In this document: in pieces, positions 31,337-37,739 of the stretch
Layout of the letters: each line of letters starts with the position of its first letter
Position numbering within the stretch: the stretch's first letter is position 1
Virus record (IMG/VR): IMGVR_UViG_3300047320_000186
Location: 1 to 39,690 of that record
From: a virus
Direction: 5' to 3' (one strand)
Length of the DNA stretch: 39,690 nucleotides
The notes under the pieces: model-generated
Told to the model about the DNA's origin: nothing
Database searches by the model: none
What the model saw: only the letters and a program-made list of their open reading frames with translations
Translations under genes and position numbers: made by a program

Positions 31337-31358
31337 CTATAAATTGTGTCGTGAGGAG
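31333..31358 (+). repeat. Repeated gene-leader element, copy 1
   Basis: 26-nt segment that starts TTGACTATAAATTGTG and ends GAGGAG, matching 36586-36611 at 23 of 26 positions. It follows one gene's stop and includes the ribosome site of the next. See copy 2. Confidence 0.7.
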
Positions 31359-31367
31359 TTGAATAGA

Positions 31368-31460
31368 ATGAAGTGGAATCTAAGAGAAATCCTTTATGGT
31401 TCAGTAATCATTGCAATGCTTTCTTTTGGAATATTCTTGATGATTGAGTCTTTTAAATAA
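31368..31460 (+). CDS. Single-span membrane micro-protein, 30 aa
   Basis: ATG with GTGAGGAG about 9 nt upstream. Reads MKWNLREILYGSVIIAML and continues hydrophobic to MIESFK. One transmembrane helix. A second such micro-protein is at 28867. Function unknown. Confidence 0.6.
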   Translation: MKWNLREILYGSVIIAMLSFGIFLMIESFK

Positions 31461-31495
31461 TGTCACACTACGACGAAATTACGAGGAGGCTCACA

Positions 31496-31669
31496 ATGAA
31501 AGCACTCTTTGATTATAACCAACTTTTTTATAACGATTGCATTGACCATATAGAAACACTTTGGAACCGTCGATTAACTGAGCATGAAAAACATGTGCTG
31601 CTGATTGGTTATCAGTTCGGAAGAAAAACGGAAATGGAATGCGAAATTCGAATTTTAGAGGTGAAATAA
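31496..31669 (+). CDS. Hypothetical protein, 57 aa
   Basis: The ATG after CGAGGAGG is preferred over an ATG at 31460 that has no ribosome site. Helical (YNQLFYNDCIDHIETLWNRR, then HEKHVLLIGYQFGRKT). Ends directly before the DUF3310 gene. Not recognised. Confidence 0.7.
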   Translation: MKALFDYNQLFYNDCIDHIETLWNRRLTEHEKHVLLIGYQFGRKTEMECEIRILEVK

Positions 31670-31933
31670 ATGTCCGAGTTTTTTGATGCCCTGCCAGTGA
31701 TTGAGGATGAAATCAATCGTCCGAATCATTACCACAAAAATGAAATAGATGTAAATGGTTATTTAGAAAAGCATTTCCCTAGAGAAGCCAATGTCACGGT
31801 AGCAGAAGGCTTTTATATCGGGAACATCATCAAATATGTAAGCCGTCATAAAGAAAAGGGTGGCATGAAGGATTTAGAGAAAGCGCAATTCAACTTAAAC
31901 AAATTGATGGAATGGAGACAAACCCATGCCTAA
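31670..31933 (+). CDS. DUF3310 protein
   Basis: 87 aa. INRPNHYHKNEIDVNGYLEK, then GFYIGNIIKYVSRHKEKGGM and KDLEKAQFNLNKLME are diagnostic of DUF3310, a small family of phage proteins also called SaV-like nucleotide kinase in some annotations, although no kinase motif exists. Often next to nucleotide-metabolism genes. Overlaps the next gene by 8 nt. Confidence 0.88.
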   Translation: MSEFFDALPVIEDEINRPNHYHKNEIDVNGYLEKHFPREANVTVAEGFYIGNIIKYVSRHKEKGGMKDLEKAQFNLNKLMEWRQTHA

Positions 31934-32087
31934 GTTTATCCAGGATGAAACGAGTCGCCAGTACAAAATCAATTATGCTGCATTATTAGCAGAGATTAAT
32001 CCCAAGCCGAGCATCGAAGTATTGGAAAAGTTAAGGCAACGATACACGAAGGATCGTGAAGCCCATGAGAATAAACCAACTCCATAA
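31926..32087 (+). CDS. Small hypothetical protein, 53 aa
   Basis: Begins MPKFIQDETSRQYKINYAAL, ends KPTP. It overlaps both neighbours, the following gene by 23 nt. Polar and helical. Compact packing supports it; function unknown. Confidence 0.6.
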   Translation: MPKFIQDETSRQYKINYAALLAEINPKPSIEVLEKLRQRYTKDREAHENKPTP

Positions 32088-32781
32088 GTTGGACCAATTG
32101 TTGGAGGTTTGTAAAATTTGCCCACGGCAGAAACAATTTAACCATTCAGTTAGTGCGGAAGTGAAATGTAAAGGTTGTTCTACTTATGAACAAATTAGGG
32201 GAATCGGAGAAAACTTAGGGAGGAAAAAACAAATGGCGAGAGTAGCTTTTGATATACCGGTAAGTGATTACATCCAATTGCAGGCGGAAATGAACAAAAG
32301 AGAAATAGCCAAGCATTTAAATGTATCAGAGGGAACCTTGTATGCGTGGATTAATAAGAACAACGCCGAAATCAAACAGCTTTCGAGCTCCATGGAGCCT
32401 GATACAGCCGAAATAAAACCTTCCGAATGTCATTGCACCAAAGAAGATAAATCAGCCGAATATGAGCGTGTAATCACGGGATTAAAACATGAAATTTCTG
32501 CATTAAAGGCGACTTGTGTGTTGAATAAAGAGGAATTCAATAAATTAATGATTGAAAAAGAAAAATTAGAAAATGTGAATGCTGCCTGTGAAGATGTAGA
32601 GAACGAGACTGCTAGTTTGCAAAAAGAAAACGAATCTCTAAAGAAACTGAAATATCACAATGATTATATTATCGAAAATCAAAAGTACCAACTAGAAAAA
32701 TGGGCGAAGGAAGTTGAGGAACTGCAAGAGGAGAACAAAGCATTAAAATTCTTCGCTAAAAAGTATTTGGCGGTGGAATGA
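32065..32781 (+). CDS. Zinc-finger/HTH protein with coiled coil
   Basis: 238 aa from ATG 32065 (GTG 32056 is an alternative start). C-x-x-C pairs (CKIC and CKGC, about residues 16-39) form a zinc finger, followed by a helix-turn-helix (KREIAKHLNVSEGTLYAWIN, about 73-92) and a long coiled coil (about 125-235). DNA-binding regulator of a type common in Bacillus phages. The coiled coil suggests a dimer. Overlaps the HNH gene by ATGA. Confidence 0.75.
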   Translation: MRINQLHKLDQLLEVCKICPRQKQFNHSVSAEVKCKGCSTYEQIRGIGENLGRKKQMARVAFDIPVSDYIQLQAEMNKREIAKHLNVSEGTLYAWINKNNAEIKQLSSSMEPDTAEIKPSECHCTKEDKSAEYERVITGLKHEISALKATCVLNKEEFNKLMIEKEKLENVNAACEDVENETASLQKENESLKKLKYHNDYIIENQKYQLEKWAKEVEELQEENKALKFFAKKYLAVE

Positions 32782-33191
32782 TGTTTGAATTTAATCCCGT
32801 GCCAAAACCGTCGCATAGTCGCAGGGTGAAGAAAAGAGGAGATAGAGGTAAATTCTCCAAAATGGTTAGGGATGCTGTTAAAGAAAAATACAATAACCAG
32901 TGTGCCGAATGTGGGGGCAAGGGTTTACATCTTCATCACGTAACTTTTCGGAGCCAAGGAGGAAGAGGTGTGATTTCAAACGCTTTGCTTCTGTGCAATC
33001 AATGTCACAAACATATTCACTTAAATGAAGAACGTGCGCTTTACTGGAGAGAAACATTTAAGAAAGAATATGGCCCGTTGTATTTTATGGACAAGGAAGA
33101 TCTGGAATATAAATACCTCACCCAAGAATTGCGAGAAGAAGATAAAACGGTGAGGGAGTGGAAAAAGCATAATGGCAAATTCCAATTTTGA
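32778..33191 (+). CDS. HNH endonuclease
   Basis: 137 aa. Zinc-binding C-x-x-C in CAECGG, catalytic HH in LHLHHVTFRSQGG, the Asn in NALLLC, and C-x-x-C-H-x-x-x-H in CNQCHKHIH make a complete HNH nuclease. The N-terminal VKKRGDRGKF is basic. Here it lies within recombination/replication genes and far from the terminase, so it is more likely a recombination or nicking enzyme, or a homing-type nuclease, than the packaging HNH protein. Confidence 0.85.
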   Translation: MMFEFNPVPKPSHSRRVKKRGDRGKFSKMVRDAVKEKYNNQCAECGGKGLHLHHVTFRSQGGRGVISNALLLCNQCHKHIHLNEERALYWRETFKKEYGPLYFMDKEDLEYKYLTQELREEDKTVREWKKHNGKFQF

Positions 33192-33324
33192 TTCGTGGTT
33201 AGCTTGGCAGAAACTTGTGATTCGTGAGGAATATAAAGATATCATTCCAGCTAGAGATAACGCACAGCGGCAGTTTGAAAAAACGGTGAAAGAATCACTT
33301 CCCAAGGTGATGCGGAATGACTAG
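33172..33324 (+). CDS. Small hypothetical protein, 50 aa
   Basis: Begins MANSNFDSWLAWQKLVIREE; charged helices. Overlaps the HNH gene by 20 nt and the next gene by 8 nt. Not recognised. Confidence 0.55.
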   Translation: MANSNFDSWLAWQKLVIREEYKDIIPARDNAQRQFEKTVKESLPKVMRND

Positions 33325-33499
33325 ACGAGTGACTACCCATAATGGCAGAACTTTAGATGATGAAGAATTAACCATTGTTACGGTTTGGGAAGAGAACACT
33401 GGCAAGCAGGAGATTCGGAAGCAGCTCCCCTATTGCAAAACCTATGACCTATTAGTTAAACACGATAACAAATTTGATTTTTTGCAGAAAAACGCATAA
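33317..33499 (+). CDS. Small hypothetical protein, 60 aa
   Basis: Begins MTRRVTTHNGRTLDDEELTI, beta-rich, ends FLQKNA. Placed ahead of the SSB gene with a 60-nt gap holding a small CTCTT/AAGAG stem. Not recognised. Confidence 0.55.
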   Translation: MTRRVTTHNGRTLDDEELTIVTVWEENTGKQEIRKQLPYCKTYDLLVKHDNKFDFLQKNA

Positions 33500-33559
33500 A
33501 GAAATCCATATTAACATTAATAAAAATACTCTCTTTTTACAAGAGAACGGAGGTTCTAC

Positions 33560-33958
33560 ATGAATACATGCAGCTTAATTGGACGGTTAACCAAAGAAAG
33601 TGATTTACGCTACAGCCAGTCAGGAACAGCCGTATTGCGGAACAGCTTAGCAGTGAATCGTAAATTCAAAAAGGATGAAACAGATTTTATTAATATCCTG
33701 GCATTCGGCAAAACAGCCGAGCTTATGGCCAATCACCTCAATAAAGGCGACCAAGTGGGGCTTGAAGGGCATATCCAAACAGGCAGTTACGAAAAAGAAG
33801 GACGTAAAGTCTACACCACAGAAATTGTCGTGGACAATATGACCTTTATCGGCGGTAAGAAACAGGACAAGCCTGCACAGAAATACACAGCAGACCCCGG
33901 TGATCCGTTTCAACCAGGTGGGCAAATAGATATAGATTCAGATGACCTTCCGTTCTAA
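33560..33958 (+). CDS. ssb: Single-stranded DNA-binding protein
   Basis: 132 aa. OB-fold N-terminal domain (MNTCSLIGRLTKESDLRYSQ, FINILAFGKTAELMANHLNK, GDQVGLEGHIQTGSYEKEG) and a short linker to the acidic tip DSDDLPF that recruits host repair and replication proteins. Shorter than the ~170-aa host SSB because the linker is reduced. Works with the ERF protein. Stop overlaps the sigma-like gene start (TAATG). Confidence 0.94.
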   Translation: MNTCSLIGRLTKESDLRYSQSGTAVLRNSLAVNRKFKKDETDFINILAFGKTAELMANHLNKGDQVGLEGHIQTGSYEKEGRKVYTTEIVVDNMTFIGGKKQDKPAQKYTADPGDPFQPGGQIDIDSDDLPF

Positions 33959-34632
33959 TGAGATACGAACTAGCGACCAACGACCAGTTATGGACTATTA
34001 TGCGAGCTGACACGGAATGTCCTCTCTCTCTTATGAGAGGGGTATTCCAGGAAGCCGTTAGCCGAGGGATGATTAAACAATTTATTTTGTCTGTGATGAA
34101 GAAAAAAAGACTATTCAGCGAAAAAGTCCGGAAGATTCTCGATATGACTACAGAGGATTTAATCCAAGTGGGCTATGAGGGTGCCTTAAAAGCCATCAAA
34201 GGCTTTCAACCCGGGAAGGGAACGTTTAGCAACTTGTTATACGTAACCGTTTCCCAAGCGTATGGACTTCAATTTCAATATGCTGAAACGGAAAAACGAA
34301 AACGTGATGAAGTGAGTTATGACAAAGGGATTTCTGAAGAAAACACGATGGAATATTACTTGGTCGACCAACGAACCAATGTAGAAAAGACGGTTATCAC
34401 TCGAATGATGCTGGAAGAAAAATTAAGCTTGTTAAGCTCTATCCAAAGAGAAACCTTCCAACGATTTTTCGTGGGCTACACCTACAGTGAGATTGGCGAA
34501 CAAATGGGTGCACACAAGAGCACTGTTGCCAGGAGAATGGAAGCTGCATTAATCCGAATGTGTGGTCAAAAGATTAATCTTGCAAAGTTAGGGCTTATAG
34601 AGCGAGTAAGTTATAAAGTACAGGGGGCTTAA
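33958..34632 (+). CDS. Sigma-70-family factor (phage-encoded)
   Basis: 224 aa, coupled to ssb. Region-2-like helices at about 60-100 (TTEDLIQVGYEGALKAIKGF, then GKGTFSNLLYVTVSQAYG), a linker, and region 4 at about 158-205 (LSSIQRETFQRFFVGYTYSE, then IGEQMGAHKSTVARRMEAAL) with its helix-turn-helix. No region 1.1 or 3. It should redirect host RNA polymerase to phage middle or late promoters. A second late regulator, RinA-like, is at 36157. Confidence 0.82.
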   Translation: MRYELATNDQLWTIMRADTECPLSLMRGVFQEAVSRGMIKQFILSVMKKKRLFSEKVRKILDMTTEDLIQVGYEGALKAIKGFQPGKGTFSNLLYVTVSQAYGLQFQYAETEKRKRDEVSYDKGISEENTMEYYLVDQRTNVEKTVITRMMLEEKLSLLSSIQRETFQRFFVGYTYSEIGEQMGAHKSTVARRMEAALIRMCGQKINLAKLGLIERVSYKVQGA

Positions 34633-34634
34633 AC

Positions 34635-34961
34635 ATGAATTTAAATGAATATCAAAACTTAGCACTACGCACACATAACGAAGAATTAGGACAGGTTCAA
34701 GCCTTTGCCAATTATGCACTTGGATTATCAGGAGAAAGTGGCGAAGTAGCAGATCATATCAAAAAAGGAATCTTCCATGGGCACGAAATGAACCGTCATG
34801 AAATAGCAAAAGAATTAGGCGATGTCATGTGGTATGTAGCGAACCTCTCCAACTTAATTGGGATGACACTAGACCAAATAGCAACGATGAATGTCACTAA
34901 ATTAATGAAACGATATCCGGATGGATTCGATAAAGAAAAGTCGGTGAATCGGAATGAGTAG
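34635..34961 (+). CDS. MazG-like nucleotide pyrophosphohydrolase
   Basis: 108 aa. The metal-binding helices are visible: LSGESGEVADHIKK with E34 and E37, and KELGDVMWYVANL with E60 and D63. This small all-alpha NTP pyrophosphatase family removes non-canonical or alarmone nucleotides and is common in phages. Complete in length for the MazG-like single-domain type. Confidence 0.9.
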   Translation: MNLNEYQNLALRTHNEELGQVQAFANYALGLSGESGEVADHIKKGIFHGHEMNRHEIAKELGDVMWYVANLSNLIGMTLDQIATMNVTKLMKRYPDGFDKEKSVNRNE

Positions 34962-35070
34962 TGATGAATTACGATCCCTTCTATCGATGATAACTCATTA
35001 CTCATTCGAATATCTGCAGTCGTTGAATAGAGAACAACTCCAAAAAATATATGAGGAGAAAACCAAATGA
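34954..35070 (+). CDS. BH0509-like small protein, 38 aa
   Basis: MSSDELRSLLSMITHYSFEY and a C-terminal LNREQLQKIYEE. The last motif, (T/N)-x-E-x-L-x-x-I-Y, is typical of a family of tiny Bacillus proteins. Overlaps both neighbours (8 nt and ATGA). Confidence 0.6.
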   Translation: MSSDELRSLLSMITHYSFEYLQSLNREQLQKIYEEKTK

Positions 35071-35558
35071 GATATGTTGGAATTGACCCATCCACTAAAA
35101 CAGGATTAGCCATTATCGATAAGCAAGGAAATGTTATCAATACGCAAGATGTCACAACTAAAGTAAAAGAAGATCCTCAACGATTCTCTGACCTAGCTGA
35201 ACAAATCATCGATGAACTAGAACCTAATGACCATATATGCATTGAAGGATTCTCTTATGGCTCTAAAGGAAAGGGAGTCAGCTTCCAATATGGGTTAGGG
35301 TGGATTATCCGACACTTACTACTGGATAGAGGATATACCTACATCGACGTTCCTCCAACATCGGTGAAAAAATTTGCGACAGGCAAAGGGAACACCAAAA
35401 AAGACGAAATGGTGTTGCCCATCTATAAAAAGTGGGGATTTGAACATAGCTCGGATAACGTACGAGATGCCTTTGTATTGGCTCAAATGGCAAAGGGGAT
35501 ATATGACTCTAGGAATTTATTAGAATACGAAAAAGAAGCCTTGAAGAAGGTGAAGTAA
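35067..35558 (+). CDS. RuvC-like Holliday junction resolvase
   Basis: 163 aa. RNase-H-fold nuclease with acidic residues D7 (YVGIDPS), E60 (ICIEGFSYG), D130 and D134 (SSDNVRDAF), in the order and spacing of RuvC-type resolvases. It resolves branched DNA from recombination and prepares replicated DNA for packaging. Belongs with erf and ssb. Confidence 0.88.
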   Translation: MRYVGIDPSTKTGLAIIDKQGNVINTQDVTTKVKEDPQRFSDLAEQIIDELEPNDHICIEGFSYGSKGKGVSFQYGLGWIIRHLLLDRGYTYIDVPPTSVKKFATGKGNTKKDEMVLPIYKKWGFEHSSDNVRDAFVLAQMAKGIYDSRNLLEYEKEALKKVK

Positions 35559-35741
35559 ATGATTCAATACCTCCGCTGGGAAATGAAATATTATCTAAGC
35601 AAAATAAGGTTATATAGAGTTTGGATTGGTGGCAGTTGGTACAAAGTCAGACCAAAAGAAGAATACGGAATATATGGTTCTTATTGGATTAGTCGGAAGC
35701 CATTGTTTAACGAAAAGGTAATAGTAAAAGAGGTGCACTAA
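35559..35741 (+). CDS. Small basic protein, 60 aa
   Basis: AAGGTGA upstream, starting directly after the resolvase stop. Begins MIQYLRWEMKYYLSKIRLYR, with many aromatic and basic residues. Shares one base with the next start (TAATG). Not recognised. Confidence 0.65.
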   Translation: MIQYLRWEMKYYLSKIRLYRVWIGGSWYKVRPKEEYGIYGSYWISRKPLFNEKVIVKEVH

Positions 35742-36160
35742 TGACCAAGCTAGAGGATTATTTTAAATCACATGAAAACTACATCAAACAAATCAAAGTG
35801 CTGGATGAACGGATGGATAGCTTAGCACCATTTGAACTAGCGAAACTGGAATACCTGTACACCAAAGCGGAGCGCATCGCCTGGAACATTGCCGGACACT
35901 ACAAAAAAGAATACAAGTATTACGAAGGCTTGGCAGAAATCCATCAAGGACAGGAATACAAAAATGTGCGGCAAGACTCCAGTAAGTCCGCCACAGATGG
36001 ACAGTATCTCTCTCGAATTACTAAGGGCAATATGCTTTGTACGGCTGCTGAATTTGAAGGGGATTACATTAGTTGGTCCGGGGTTGCGAGGACGTATGAG
36101 AGAGCGGCGAATGCGTTGAAAGATATCATGAGGGCAATCACCAAGGAGGGCGGCGAATGA
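35741..36160 (+). CDS. Hypothetical helical protein
   Basis: 139 aa, coupled at both ends (TAATG, ATGA). Long N-terminal helix (FKSHENYIKQIKVLDERMDS), then AERIAWNIAGHYKKEYKYYE, and a C-terminal helix. It precedes the RinA-like activator and may belong with it functionally. No family recognised. Confidence 0.7.
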   Translation: MTKLEDYFKSHENYIKQIKVLDERMDSLAPFELAKLEYLYTKAERIAWNIAGHYKKEYKYYEGLAEIHQGQEYKNVRQDSSKSATDGQYLSRITKGNMLCTAAEFEGDYISWSGVARTYERAANALKDIMRAITKEGGE

Positions 36161-36585
36161 CGGTAACAAGCAAGCTAAGGAAAGCGACATTCAAACATAT
36201 TGAATCGGAACTATACAGCTATCACGATACCTTAAAAGAAATAAACAATTTGCGTAAAGACATCATGTTTTGTAACGAAAATGACGATGAAAACATTGGA
36301 GGGGGAAGAAACAACCTTCCTTCTTCTCCTACCGAACGGATCGCCACACGATTAGCGACTCACAAGAGATTAATCCAGTTAGAAGAAGTGATCAATTCTA
36401 TTTATAAAGTCTATACAGGCTTACCAGAGGATTATCAGAAGTTGGTGAAGTTGAAGTATTGGACCCGACCACAGACCTTAACATGGGAAGGGATTGCCGA
36501 AGGGTTACATGTGAGTAGGAGACAAGCCTTTAACTGGCGAGATGAAATAGTCTATGCGGTGGGCGAAGTGTTAGGGTGGCGGTAA
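36157..36585 (+). CDS. RinA/ArpU-like late transcription activator
   Basis: 142 aa. N-terminal helix FKHIESELYSYHDTLKEINN and middle PTERIATRLATHKRLIQLEE, followed by a sigma-region-4-like HTH (KLKYWTRPQTLTWEGIAEGL, HVSRRQAFNWRDEIVYAVGE). This matches the RinA family, which activates packaging and structural genes in Firmicutes phages and lies at the end of the early operon just before the terminase genes, as here. Probable target: a promoter upstream of 37320. Confidence 0.88.
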   Translation: MTVTSKLRKATFKHIESELYSYHDTLKEINNLRKDIMFCNENDDENIGGGRNNLPSSPTERIATRLATHKRLIQLEEVINSIYKVYTGLPEDYQKLVKLKYWTRPQTLTWEGIAEGLHVSRRQAFNWRDEIVYAVGEVLGWR

Positions 36586-36611
36586 TTGACTAAAAATTGT
36601 GACGCGAGGAG
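36586..36611 (+). repeat. Repeated gene-leader element, copy 2
   Basis: Matches 31333-31358 at 23 of 26 positions. As in copy 1, it directly follows a stop codon and runs into the ribosome site of a small gene. TTGACT at its start resembles a -35 box but no -10 follows. Confidence 0.7.
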
Positions 36612-36619
36612 GTAGAGAA

Positions 36620-36790
36620 ATGGAATATCCACAGGAGTTAGAGTTTCATGAAGCAATAGGTCTTTATAAACAAGGATGTAGGATAAAGAGTCTTGTTACA
36701 GGTAGAACGTACATCGACTACAAACATGATGGAGAAAATACAAAATTTAAACTTTCCGAGATTTATGGAAAATGGATGTATGTAGAATAG
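36620..36790 (+). CDS. Small hypothetical protein, 56 aa
   Basis: ATG 7 nt after CGAGGAGG. Begins MEYPQELEFHEAIGLYKQGC, with GRTYIDYKHD and a C-terminal YGKWMYVE, a small beta-rich fold seen as a single-copy unit in phage early genes. Last gene of the early operon. Function unknown. Confidence 0.65.
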   Translation: MEYPQELEFHEAIGLYKQGCRIKSLVTGRTYIDYKHDGENTKFKLSEIYGKWMYVE

Positions 36791-36809
36791 TTGTCTTACG
36801 AACAAACAA

Positions 36810-36855
36810 TGCACTATTTGTGCACTTTTGACCTTTAAAACCATGCTATTATGTT
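36810..36855 (+). promoter_or_regulatory. Promoter and inverted repeat before the candidate RNA
   Basis: -35 TTGACC (36828-36833), 16-nt spacer, -10 TATGTT (36850-36855). TGCAC (36810-36814) and GTGCA (36820-36824) form an inverted repeat ending 4 nt before the -35, a possible activator or repressor site. TGCTATTAT at 36844-36852 is an overlapping extended -10 alternative. Confidence 0.6.
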
Positions 36856-36861
36856 AGTATC

Positions 36862-36951
36862 AGGTAATCTAATAAGGTACGGAAATACCTAGACAGTTAT
36901 TATCCGTGCTTTCAGGTATTCGGCGGCGGTGCTTTTGCATCGTCTTTTTTT
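36862..36951 (+). ncRNA. Candidate structured RNA with possible pseudoknot
   Basis: A stretch of about 90 nt between a promoter and an intrinsic terminator, without an ORF. Helix 1: GTACGGA (36877-36883) with TCCGTGC (36903-36909). Helix 2: AATACCT (36884-36890) with AGGTATT (36914-36920). Their order 1-2-1'-2' gives an H-type pseudoknot. Alternatively TACCT can pair with an AGGTA at 36862-36866 or 36875-36879, so exclusive hairpins are possible. This suggests a small regulatory RNA or an attenuator. No known class is recognised. Confidence 0.5.
36925..36951 (+). terminator. Intrinsic terminator of the candidate RNA
   Basis: GGCGGTGC (36925-36932) pairs with GCATCGTC (36937-36944), two G-U pairs, loop TTTT, followed by seven T. 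It begins 4 nt after helix 2 of the candidate pseudoknot. Confidence 0.85.
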
Positions 36952-37123
36952 ATGGTGTGCCTTCGGGCGGGTAAACAAGTAGCCATTAAAGCCAACGGCG
37001 GGGGCGGTTACTTACATCTTTTCTCCAGAGGATATTATGGTATTTTGTGGAGAGGAAATGGAATATTAAAGCAGGGAATGTTCTCCTGAATGTCGTATAT
37101 AATTAAGACAAGGAGGGATTCAT
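36952..37123 (+). other. Noncoding structured gap
   Basis: No ORF with a ribosome site. Contains GCC-TTCG-GGC (36959-36968), a stable tetraloop hairpin; an 8-bp stem AAGTAGCC (36977-36984) with GGTTACTT (37006-37013) enclosing GCC/GGC; a loose TCTCCA/TGGAGA pair near 37022-37055; and TATAAT (about 37099-37104) upstream of the 47-aa gene without a good -35. This could be an mRNA leader, a phage-sigma promoter or part of the packaging site. Confidence 0.4.
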
Positions 37124-37267
37124 ATGAGTGATAAAGTAGGCGGTTATGCAGAACCAAAACCAGGCGGATTTAGTTTAGATGATCTAGGTACAGGTGGTTT
37201 AAGATTTGCTGAACCTAAACCGGGTGTAGATAAGGCAGTAATCAAAGGTACCAAGCCAGGTGGTTAA
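37124..37267 (+). CDS. 47-aa protein with duplicated EPKPG motif
   Basis: AAGGAGGGA 7 nt upstream of ATG. Contains YAEPKPGGF (about residues 8-16) and RFAEPKPGV (27-35), then a third weaker unit GTKPGG at the end. Glycine/proline-rich, no signal peptide, no membrane helix, no cysteine. It has its own terminator and a possible promoter, so it is a separate transcription unit inserted between the early operon and the terminase genes, like a moron. Not recognised; it could be a regulatory, peptide-ligand or anti-host protein. Confidence 0.75.
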   Translation: MSDKVGGYAEPKPGGFSLDDLGTGGLRFAEPKPGVDKAVIKGTKPGG

Positions 37268-37280
37268 TAAGTAACAGAGG

Positions 37281-37304
37281 AGCATCCAAGCGGGTGCTTT
37301 TTTT
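37281..37304 (+). terminator. Terminator of the 47-aa gene
   Basis: AGCATCC (37281-37287) pairs with GGGTGCT (37292-37298), loop AAGC, followed by TTTTTTTC. Confidence 0.85.
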
Positions 37305-37319
37305 CTTTGGAGGCGGTGA

Positions 37320-37739
37320 ATGAATGTGAAACTAACAGAGAAACAGAAGCGGTTTGCTGATTATTACATTGAGACAGGGAATATCACGGAAGCTGCAAGG
37401 AAAGCGGGATACAAACAACCTCATGTACAAGGTAGTCAGACCTTAGCGATTCTTAGAGTTAGAGCATACATCGATGAACAGTTAAAAATATTGGATAATA
37501 AACGAATCATGCAAGCCGAAGAAGTCATGCAACTCCTTACTTCTATTGCTCGTAATGAGGAACAAGAAGAAGTGGTGGTATTCGGTGATAAAGGACCAGA
37601 ACTTACACAAAAAGGAATGAGTGCAAAGGACCGTTTAAAGGCATTGGAATTAATCGGTAAGCGTTACACCCTATGGACGGATAAGCAACAAATAGAAGGC
37701 AATCTAGGCGTTCAAATCGTCGATGATATCGATGACTAA
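37320..37739 (+). CDS. terS: Terminase small subunit
   Basis: 139 aa, GGAGGCGGTGA upstream. LTEKQKRFADYYIETGNITE, AARKAGYKQPHVQGSQTLAI and LRVRAYIDEQLKIL form the N-terminal DNA-binding helices of Terminase_2-type small subunits; the C-terminal region ends MSAKDRLKALELIGKRYTLW, a typical oligomerisation helix. It recognises the packaging site, which often lies in or beside this gene. Overlaps terL by 17 nt. Confidence 0.93.
   Translation: MNVKLTEKQKRFADYYIETGNITEAARKAGYKQPHVQGSQTLAILRVRAYIDEQLKILDNKRIMQAEEVMQLLTSIARNEEQEEVVVFGDKGPELTQKGMSAKDRLKALELIGKRYTLWTDKQQIEGNLGVQIVDDIDD

Noticed and set aside
32778-33191. HNH protein as the packaging endonuclease next to terminase
   Set aside because: It is about 4 kb from terS and surrounded by recombination genes, unlike HNH genes that assist cos cleavage.
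37124-37267. Arbitrium-type signal peptide or secreted RiPP precursor
   Set aside because: No signal sequence, no C-terminal hexapeptide of the known type, no cysteines and no receptor or maturation genes nearby.
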